Shown piece by piece: positions 1-4,477 of a DNA stretch of 8,036 bases (position 1 is its first letter; the number at the start of each line of letters is the position of its first letter). The notes below the pieces were generated by a model. The model saw only the letters and a list, made by a program, of their open reading frames with translations, was not told where the DNA came from and did no database searches. Both the position numbers and the translations under genes were made by a program. This DNA is from Peptococcaceae bacterium UBA7185 (GTDB lineage: Bacteria; Bacillota; Peptococcia; Peptococcales; Peptococcaceae), in assembly GCA_002491065.1 (NCBI GenBank), contig DKVF01000075.1:2531-10566 (forward strand), given 5' to 3'.

Positions 1-131
1 TGCAAGCCTGTTTCTCCTTGCTCTCCTTTTGGACCTTGTGGGCCTACTTCTCCTTGCTCGCCCTGAGGGCCCTGGGGGCCAACTGGACCAGGACAGCAAC
101 AATTTGGTCTATGACGATTTTCTCTTTGCAT
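1..131 (-). CDS. Collagen-like Gly-X-Y repeat protein, N-terminal fragment (runs off left edge)
   Basis: Read on the minus strand, an ATG at 131-129 opens a frame that stays open to the window edge (43 codons plus two bases). It starts MQRENRHRPNCCCPG and from residue 15 has glycine at every third position (G15, 18, 21, 24, 27, 30, 33, 36, 39, 42) in triplets such as GPV, GPQ, GEQ, GPK and GET. This is the collagen triple-helix signature rich in Pro, Gln, Glu and Lys. A strong ribosome site, GAGGAGGAAG, sits 5 nt upstream. The short non-secretory N-terminus, the Cys-Cys-Cys cluster (11-13) and the lack of a signal peptide resemble spore-surface collagen-like proteins (BclA-type exosporium proteins and Clostridia homologues), which are made in the mother cell. 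That role is inferred; the repeat itself is directly visible. The C-terminal trimerising domain, if there is one, lies outside the window, so the exact family cannot be named. Confidence 0.85.
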   Translation of the reverse strand, partial: MQRENRHRPNCCCPGPVGPQGPQGEQGEVGPQGPKGEQGETGL

Positions 132-191
132 GTTATCTTCCTCCTCGTTTTATACATAACACGTTTTCTGTGACCATTCTTTCGGTCATTT
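132..191 (-). other. Leader of the collagen-like gene with a small inverted repeat
   Basis: Between the sigma-K-like -10 and the start codon, the minus strand has TGACC-GAAAGAAT-GGTCA (about 187-170), a perfect 5-bp inverted repeat near the expected transcription start, followed by the strong ribosome site. It could be a weak leader hairpin or a protein-binding site; the signal is short. Confidence 0.3.
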
Positions 192-219
192 TAGTATATG
201 CAGAGAAATCAGGCTTTGT
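192..219 (-). promoter_or_regulatory. Candidate sigma-K-type promoter of the collagen-like gene
   Basis: On the minus strand the sequence CATATACTA (200-192) fits the sigma-K -10 consensus CATAnnnTA. An AC dinucleotide (219-218) lies 17 nt upstream, where the minimal sigma-K -35 is expected. It sits just downstream of the terminator at 263-303 and about 60 nt before the collagen-like start codon. A mother-cell promoter would suit a spore-coat or exosporium protein. The match is to a short consensus, so chance cannot be excluded. Confidence 0.5.
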
Positions 220-259
220 TGCAAAAGTGACCCATTCACTCCTGTTTCCTCCAGACAAA

Positions 260-304
260 ACGAAAGGGCTTGCATCTGTTCTTCACAGACAGCAAACCCT
301 TTTG
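260..304 (-). terminator. Rho-independent terminator, probably of the M20 amidohydrolase transcript
   Basis: A long hairpin has arms 263-279 and 285-302 around the loop TCTTC. Five base pairs flank the loop (TCTGT/ACAGA), followed by a small asymmetric bulge, then TTGC/GCAA, one mismatch and AAAGGG/CCCTTT. Reading the minus strand, the stem is followed by the T-rich CGTTTTG. On the plus strand it ends in TTTT, so it could act both ways. It lies about 110 nt past the amidohydrolase stop and just before the collagen-like gene's promoter. Confidence 0.75.
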
Positions 305-411
305 ACTGCTTACATCATGTCATGCTCTAACTTTTTAGGAATACTCCAGCAACAGAATAACCCTAGAGTGAGGGAAGCCCTTGATCGCCCAAAGTCAAAA
401 TTTCTTCTTTA

Positions 412-1584
412 TCAAGAATGGGCTTCCAGCCAACGAATCGCACAATGCGCCATAGAGGCAGAACCAACAGGACAAACATCCTCATTAAACCGCACCTTGG
501 GGTTGTGGGCCGAAACACCGCCCCGTTCATCTGTATAACCAGCCGAGAGATACATGTATACGCTGGGAACCTTCTCCGCAATGATCGCAAAATCCTCAGA
601 TGCGCTGGCAGATACGTTGGGAACAAGCGTCAGACCAGGAATCGGCAATTCTTTTATATAACCAACCATTTCATCCATCATCGTCGAATCGCAGATTAAC
701 GGTGGCACCTCGGAAATCATCTCAATCTCCGCTATTCCGCCAAATACCTCCGCAGTTTTTCGCACAACTTCTTTCAGCCGTCGTACCAATTTTTTGCGGC
801 TGGCGCTGTCATTGCTGCGCAAGGTTCCCTGAAGAACAGCTGTATCAGGAATGATGTTGGGAGCCGAGCCTGCAGAAAAATTTCCGATGGTCAGCACATT
901 GGCCTTGCTGGGATCTGCCTCGCGGGCAATCAGCGATTCTAAAGCAAGATAAATATGAACGCCAATATTGATTGGGTCAATAGAACTATGCGGATAAGCG
1001 CCGTGCGCACCCCGTCCATGAACCGTAATCCGAAAACCGTCCACAGAATACATCATCGTCCCGCCGCTATTGTACATGAACAATCCTATCGGCATCTTAC
1101 CGGTACCAACATGACAGGCCATCGCTGCGTCTACACCCTCCAATATGCCATTCGCCAACATGTCCTTGGCACCCTCAAAGGTTTCCTCAGCAGTCTGGAA
1201 CATAAATCGAACCCGACCGGACAGCATAGACTCATTTTCTTTCAGCATCTTTGCCGCCGTCAGCAACATAGCCGCATGGAAATCGTGACCGCAGGTGTGC
1301 GCTTCAGTGCCAGTTGGGCAGGCAAAGCTCTCACCGCTTTCTTCCGGCATGGGCAACGCATCCATATCCGCTCGAAGCAGAAGCGTCTTACCTGTTTTCT
1401 GCCCCAACTCTGCAGTCACACCATGTCCGCAAGCACGCGGCTCTAAACCATATTTCTTCAACTGCTCCATCACATAGGCTTGCGCTTTCGGCATATCCAA
1501 ACCAACTTCTGCATTGCTGTGCATCCAACGGCGATGTCTGACTGTTTCCTCACGTAATTCCAACGCACGCTTATAAAAATCCAT
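412..1584 (-). CDS. M20D-type metallo-amidohydrolase (N-acyl amino acid / hippurate hydrolase-like)
   Basis: A 390-residue cytoplasmic enzyme predicted to hydrolyse an N-acyl or amide bond (N-acyl-amino acids, hippurate-like or aminobenzoyl-like substrates) with two metal ions. Motifs in order are RADMDALPM (71-79), CGHDFH (98-103), QTAEE (130-134), ACHVG (157-161), GRGAHGAYPH (190-199, dimerisation domain), SASEDF (327-332) and HNP followed by F366 and E368. The set C98, H100, E134, H158, H360 matches in kind and spacing the five metal ligands known in M20D enzymes such as plant ILL2. Length is normal for the family and no key residue is missing. The start is placed at 1584 because GGAGGAG lies 6-8 nt upstream and the gene's promoter (1637-1665) lies inside the longer frame that reaches 1671. 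It is a monocistronic unit, divergent from the lipoprotein gene. The substrate cannot be told from sequence; a dipeptidase or N-acetyl-diaminopimelate deacetylase is possible. Confidence 0.93.
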   Translation of the reverse strand: MDFYKRALELREETVRHRRWMHSNAEVGLDMPKAQAYVMEQLKKYGLEPRACGHGVTAELGQKTGKTLLLRADMDALPMPEESGESFACPTGTEAHTCGHDFHAAMLLTAAKMLKENESMLSGRVRFMFQTAEETFEGAKDMLANGILEGVDAAMACHVGTGKMPIGLFMYNSGGTMMYSVDGFRITVHGRGAHGAYPHSSIDPINIGVHIYLALESLIAREADPSKANVLTIGNFSAGSAPNIIPDTAVLQGTLRSNDSASRKKLVRRLKEVVRKTAEVFGGIAEIEMISEVPPLICDSTMMDEMVGYIKELPIPGLTLVPNVSASASEDFAIIAEKVPSVYMYLSAGYTDERGGVSAHNPKVRFNEDVCPVGSASMAHCAIRWLEAHS

Positions 1585-1636
1585 AGTGTCTCCTCCTCCA
1601 TTTATTTGCAAAAATTCAAATACATACTTTGAGTAA

Positions 1637-1665
1637 ATTGTAGCAAAAAGCTTTGATACGGTCAA
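1637..1665 (-). promoter_or_regulatory. Sigma-A promoter of the M20 amidohydrolase gene
   Basis: Minus strand: TTGACC (1665-1660), a 17-nt spacer, then TACAAT (1642-1637). Each hexamer differs from consensus at one position and the spacing is ideal. Transcription would start near 1630, giving a leader of about 45 nt before the ATG at 1584. It shows that an amidohydrolase start upstream of 1637 would not be on this transcript. Confidence 0.85.
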
Positions 1666-1712
1666 CGCCATTTGTAGTTTTTTCCCATGACAACAACCTT
1701 AAAAAACGACGC

Positions 1713-1750
1713 TATACAAAATTGCAAGCGATATGCTACAATGATATTGT
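1713..1750 (+). promoter_or_regulatory. Candidate sigma-A promoter of the lipoprotein gene, with overlapping palindrome
   Basis: TGCTACAAT (1734-1742) is an extended -10 element with a good TACAAT hexamer. The best -35 at usual spacing is weak (TATACA, 1713-1718, 18 nt away). An alternative is TTGCAA (1722-1727) with TATTGT (1745-1750) at 17 nt. The -10 overlaps a small palindrome, ACAAT-GAT-ATTGT (1738-1750), which could be an operator half-site pair. The ATG is at 1790. Confidence 0.5.
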
Positions 1751-1789
1751 TACCAAGGACAGCAAATAATCATTCAGGGAGGTTTCTAC

Positions 1790-2269
1790 ATGAAGAAAAT
1801 ATACTATTTCCTTTTGATATCGCTTTGCATCACAGGCGTATTTGCTTGCAGCAATCAGGACCATTCATCAGATCCTGCAACCAACATGCAAGAAACCGTT
1901 CAGCAGGAGGAAAAAACTTGGTCCGAACAGGATCTTCGCTCTATGTTTTCTAACATAAAGGGAACCGACCTAGAATATATAGATTGTGTGCTGATGCCTG
2001 ATCATGCCAGTGACCGCGTCGGAGCCGTACTTTTCCGAAACAACACCAGCAAAACGAGCGAAGTTGCCTTTTTTGACGCTAATGGCTATTTTCAGCAATG
2101 CGGCACTTATGCAGAAACAGCAGACGAGCCCAACTTTACATATCTTGGGGATGGAGCTGTGACATTCCGGCTGAAAAGCAAAAATGGTACTATGTACAAT
2201 TATACACTTACGCTTTCTATAGAGGGAAACGGGGTCTACTTCAAGGCAGAAGATGACTTGTACAAATAA
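1790..2269 (+). CDS. Small secreted lipoprotein of unknown function
   Basis: A 159-residue protein with a classic lipoprotein signal peptide: K2 K3, a hydrophobic stretch from I4 to A19, and a lipobox-like VFAC with the lipidated Cys at position 20. Phe at -2 is less usual but tolerated. After cleavage there is a Gln/Glu/Asp/Ser-rich linker (about 21-45), then a compact C-terminal region (about 46-159) with alternating hydrophobic residues, Gly turns and two cysteines (C66, C104) that could pair outside the cell. I recognise no named domain. The ribosome site AGGGAGG stands 7 nt before the ATG, and the start is unambiguous. It would be anchored on the outer face of the cytoplasmic membrane. 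It stands alone, divergent from the amidohydrolase, with no terminator of its own before the IS; a bidirectional hairpin inside the IS end (2368-2398) would end its transcript. Function is unknown. Confidence 0.85.
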   Translation: MKKIYYFLLISLCITGVFACSNQDHSSDPATNMQETVQQEEKTWSEQDLRSMFSNIKGTDLEYIDCVLMPDHASDRVGAVLFRNNTSKTSEVAFFDANGYFQQCGTYAETADEPNFTYLGDGAVTFRLKSKNGTMYNYTLTLSIEGNGVYFKAEDDLYK

Positions 2270-2323
2270 TATCGAAACTTGAGTTTCTGCAAAGCAAAAA
2301 GCAGCTTGCCATAGCGTTCTGAT

Positions 2324-2339
2324 GTGCGCCCCGTCAAGT
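2324..2339 (+). repeat. Left terminal inverted repeat of the IS (orfB side)
   Basis: GTGCGCCCCGTCAAGT is repeated perfectly in inverted orientation at 4071-4086. Inward of it, TAGACAATTGAAAAAATAA also resembles the inner right-end sequence at 4005-3970, so this end carries both kinds of similarity. Confidence 0.85.
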
Positions 2340-2367
2340 AGACAATTGAAAAAATAAAAAGTTTTTG

Positions 2368-2398
2368 TGTTGTCCGGCATAAACCGGGCAACATTTTT
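2368..2398. terminator. Bidirectional hairpin terminator inside the IS left end
   Basis: TGTTGTCCGG (2368-2377) pairs with CCGGGCAACA (2384-2393), with one G-U pair and the loop CATAAA. TTTTT follows on the plus strand. On the minus strand ACAAAAACTTTTTATTTTTTC follows shortly after. It lies directly behind the orfB stop (2399-2397), so it would end transposase transcripts and also stop lipoprotein transcripts coming from the other side. Confidence 0.7.
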
Positions 2399-3314
2399 AT
2401 ACTGTCAATAGTTTCTTTTCGTAATATTCTGCCGGTGTCAAAACACCAAGTCCGCGTTGTGGACGATTGTTTGAATAATAATCCATATATTCTGTAATTG
2501 CTTGAATCAGTTCTTCCTTAGTATAAAATTTTCGGTCATAATACATTTCCCTTTTTAAAATACCCCAGAATCCCTCCATCAGACTATTATCTGTACAATG
2601 TGCTACTCGTGACATACTTTGTACCATTCCGGCGGCTTCCACTTTCTGATGAAAAGCTCTGGGAGTGTATTGGTATCCTCTAAATATAGGATGGGCATCT
2701 GGACTTTCGGCAACCGCAATCTCAAACGTGCTAAAAACAAGGTCATTGTTGTTGTAGTCGCTGAGTACATAAGCCACTGGACGACGACCACATAAATCTA
2801 AAATCACACTTAGGTACAGCTTATGTACATCGTCAAAAGTTGTGCCATACTTGAATTCTGTCACATCAGTAACCCACTTTTCATTGGGATGCTCTTCTGT
2901 AAAATCCCTGTTGAGAACATTATTAGCGATAAATACTGGATTTTTCGAAGTTCTGGTACATCCATCGTAACGATACTTTAAGTTGGATTTAATCTTTCTC
3001 TTTCTACAGATGCGAAGAATCCTCGTATCATTCACTATGATGTTTTCCTCATGGCTCAGTTTGTCATTCAATCTTCGGTACCCTATATCTGGATGTTGTC
3101 CATGTTGCTGTTCCAACTTATCTTCCAGTTATTGGTTTAACTCGTCATTGGATGTTTCCTTGTGATTGAGTCATTTGTAATAAGATGCCCTGGAAATTCC
3201 CCCAAGCTTACATAATGCAAGAACCGGATAATCATGTTCTTCTTTGATCGCCTGATGGATATGTTCGTGACGAATCAGGCTCAGTTTCGCCTCCTCTCGA
3301 TTTCTTCTAATTTT
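2397..3314 (-). pseudogene. IS3-family orfB transposase (DDE/rve domain), inactivated
   Basis: The minus-strand frame is recognisable from about 3300: RHEHIHQAIKEEHDYPVLAL, then CKLGGISRASYYK, the usual orfB N-terminus. It is stopped by TGA at 3173-3171 (where the family has the Trp of YYKW) and TAA at 3131-3129, then stays open to 2397. The open part (239 residues counted from the internal Met at 3116) contains the HTH_21-like DIGYRRLNDKL and the rve core. The first catalytic Asp is visible in WVTDVTEF (D84) and the Glu in MEGFWG (E181). The second Asp is missing: relatives read PIFHSDRGFQYT, but here PIF is followed directly by RGYQYT, an in-frame loss of three codons at 2681/2682. The C-terminus (YYSNNRPQ...LTPAEYY) is complete. 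The nonsense codons block full-length protein, and loss of the Asp would kill catalysis even with readthrough. The frame should be reached from orfA by programmed -1 slippage; it is open from 3314. Confidence 0.9.
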
Positions 3315-3942
3315 TTAAGAAGAAAATCTCCATTTCTGCCCATTCTTTCTTAGCATGCAGTTTTTCCAACTCATTCATTTCGTCTTGCGGTTTTCGCTTT
3401 CCACGCTTGTCCCGAAGACCTTCAATCTCTTTCTCTTCGTATTTCAAAGTATAGTTTCTTGCCTGCTGATAAGATATGCAAAATTTCTCCGCCGTTTCAG
3501 TATAGTTATGTGTATGTGAAATACAATACTGAACAATTTCAACTCGTTCTTCGAATGTGGTTTTTCTTCCTTTGGCCATGATTAGTGTTCCTCCTGCTCC
3601 GGAAACCCTAAGCTCCTCATGACCATTATACTTCAAAATCTAATTTCGTAGTTGACGAGAAGAACGAATTCCGTATTTTCTACAGATGGTGGCATATGAG
3701 CCTTTACCGCTCAGATAATCCAACACTGCATTTGTTTTTATGTCAGTAGAATAAGCTATATTTTTTGAAGTTGTTATAAGACCATCTTCCCCAAGTGATT
3801 GATAAAGGGAAATCCATTCTGACACACGAGAGCGATTAATCCCCAACACCTTTGCCTCATGATTAGCGGTAGTCTGTCCTTTCAAGCACCGGAGAACAAT
3901 ATCTAGCCTAGTTTCGAAAGAAAACTTTGCTTTTCTTCCCAT
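3281..3942 (-). pseudogene. IS3-family orfA (double helix-turn-helix DNA-binding protein), inactivated
   Basis: The ATG at 3942-3940 has AAGGGAG 8 nt upstream. The first HTH region (about residues 8-45: FSFETRLDIVLRCLKG, NHEAKVLGINRSRVSEWI) is followed by a stretch ending SSRQLRN, then TAG (3642-3640) in place of the Trp codon in the usual RNWILKY. The same frame resumes with ILKYNGHEEL and a second HTH (TTFEERVEIVQYC, AEKFCISYQQARN), then DKRGKRKPQDE. It ends prematurely at TAG 3309-3307 after FFLKN. Adding one base to the A-run at 3316-3311 restores the family ending KKLEEIERRR and puts the native stop at TGA 3283-3281. That same shift makes orfB lie in the -1 frame, as expected for IS3 elements. 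So there are two lesions: one amber codon and one single-base deletion. The segment after DEMNELEKL is also short compared with relatives I recall. Confidence 0.88.
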
Positions 3943-3945
3943 AAA

Positions 3946-4008
3946 ATATGCTCCCTTTTAGATAGACAAGTTTTATTATTTCACTTGTCTACCTAAAAGG
4001 GAGCATAT
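3946..4008 (-). repeat. Long palindrome covering the orfA ribosome binding site
   Basis: Two 26-nt arms (3946-3971 and 3983-4008) pair as 16 bp, one mismatch and 9 bp around an 11-nt AT-rich loop. The arm nearest orfA contains the SD AAGGGAG (3957-3951), so RNA transcribed through the whole palindrome would lock the ribosome site in a stem. Transcripts starting inside would leave it free. Both arms resemble an IS end (TGCTCCCTTTTAG, TAGACAAGT). The distal arm aligns with the left end of the IS at 28 of 36 positions (4005-3970 against 2325-2360). Hiding the ribosome site from read-through RNA is a known way for insertion sequences to limit transposase; its use here is inferred. Confidence 0.75.
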
Positions 4009-4070
4009 CAATTTATAGTCTGTTTCTTGACTTTTGCGTTGTTCATTATTAGCTTAATTTAATGACATCG

Positions 4071-4086
4071 ACTTGACGGGGCGCAC
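4071..4086 (-). repeat. Outer right inverted repeat of the IS
   Basis: This is an exact 16-base inverted copy of 2324-2339. The similarity to the left end drops sharply inward of this block (GATGTCATTAAATTAAG), unlike the inner candidate end at 4005. It is either the true orfA-side end or the relic of a second, related element. Confidence 0.75.
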
Positions 4087-4133
4087 CCCAAACTATGTCG
4101 TGTGCTGTTTTATTCTTTTTCCCTTTTACCTTT

Positions 4134-4304
4134 TCAAAACCAGTTTTCGTATTCGCAACTGCGATACAACTCATCCAAACGTTCTTCCAACGTTTCCACC
4201 TCACGAAATAATTCTACTACCAGCTCTACCAATACTTTGCGCTGTTCCTGCAAATCCCGAATTTTGCCTTCAACAATTTCATATCCATTTTGATATGCAT
4301 CCAT
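4134..4304 (-). CDS. Small coiled-coil protein, 56 residues, unknown function
   Basis: The ATG at 4304-4302 is preceded by GGGAGGGAG about 4 nt away. This decides the start over the TTG at 4337, which has no good ribosome site nearby. The protein begins MDAYQNGYEIVEGKIRDL and is almost wholly alpha-helical. From about residue 9 to 48 it shows spaced Ile, Leu and Val among many Glu, Arg and Lys, as in an amphipathic coiled coil. It ends with the polar/aromatic tail SCEYENWF, which has a single Cys (C50). There is no signal peptide, membrane segment or recognised domain. It could be a small dimerising or partner-binding protein; the function is unknown. A second purine-rich ribosome-like site (GGAGGGAG, about 4351-4358) lies upstream but has no suitable start codon. 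It follows the LtaS-like gene but is separated from it by a strong terminator, so it needs its own promoter, which I could not find. The gene ends about 50-130 bp from the IS, so its downstream region may have been replaced. Confidence 0.65.
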   Translation of the reverse strand: MDAYQNGYEIVEGKIRDLQEQRKVLVELVVELFREVETLEERLDELYRSCEYENWF

Positions 4305-4413
4305 TCCGCTCCCTCCCATCATCATAGTGTATGACAAAGGACAGCAGAAGGATACTCCCTCCTATTTTGCCTTTACGCGGCAATACCAATTTATTCTTCT
4401 ACATTCATACAAC

Positions 4414-4458
4414 AAAAAAGCCTTTTGCAGTTTGTAGCAAACCACAAAAGGCTTTTTA
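4414..4458 (-). terminator. Strong bidirectional terminator after the LtaS-like gene
   Basis: AAAAAGCCTTTTG (4415-4427) pairs perfectly with CAAAAGGCTTTTT (4445-4457). Inside is a further GTTTG/CAAAC stem with loop TAG, separated by a CA/CA internal loop. On the minus strand the stem ends in a run of six T. It starts 20 nt past the LtaS-like stop codon. Confidence 0.93.
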
Positions 4459-4477
4459 TTATATGCTGTGCTCTAAA

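Larger units (their letters stand above)
2325..4085 (-). mobile_element. Degenerate IS3-family (IS150-like) insertion sequence
   Basis: The element carries remnants of orfA (double HTH) and orfB (DDE/rve transposase) in the standard IS3 order on the minus strand. The left end begins TGCGCCCCGTCAAGT (2325-2339). The same 15 bases occur perfectly inverted at 4071-4085, ending in CA as IS3 elements do, which gives a 1761-bp element. A competing right end lies at 4005: reading inward from there, 28 of 36 positions match the left end (2325-2360), which would give 1681 bp. No 3-4 bp target duplication is visible with either end: left flank GATG, right flank CCCC or TATC. Several nonsense and frameshift lesions and loss of a catalytic residue mean it cannot move by itself. 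It sits between the lipoprotein gene and the small coiled-coil gene and breaks no recognisable host gene. Confidence 0.85.

Noticed and set aside
132..188. 18-codon frame (MTERMVTENVLCIKRGGR) ending one base before the collagen-like ATG
   Set aside because: It has no ribosome site and its ATG falls at the expected transcription start; its last codons are simply the ribosome site of the next gene. It could be a leaderless peptide but nothing supports that.
29..538. 169-codon open frame on the plus strand
   Set aside because: It runs across the collagen-like start, its promoter, the hairpin terminator and the amidohydrolase 3' end; composition and lack of a ribosome site mark it as a shadow of minus-strand signals.
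955..1446. 163-codon plus-strand frame inside the amidohydrolase gene
   Set aside because: It is antisense to a fully conserved enzyme with all motifs and is rich in His/Arg, as shadow frames are.
2274..2287. Hairpin GAAAC-TTGA-GTTTC right after the lipoprotein stop, considered as its terminator
   Set aside because: The stem is AT-rich and short and has no T tract behind it; the hairpin at 2368-2398 is a much better candidate.
1970..2380. 136-codon minus-strand frame opposite the lipoprotein gene
   Set aside because: It has no ribosome site and spans the IS boundary; the plus-strand gene has a signal peptide and a strong ribosome site.
3307..3636. Separate 109-residue gene starting MKYNGHEEL
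   Set aside because: It is the second half of orfA in the same frame, cut off by the TAG at 3642-3640; the apparent start is an internal TTG without a ribosome site.
3946..4008. Palindrome considered as a single CRISPR-like or attachment-site repeat
   Set aside because: There is only one palindrome with no spacer array, no integrase gene nearby, and its arms match the IS end.
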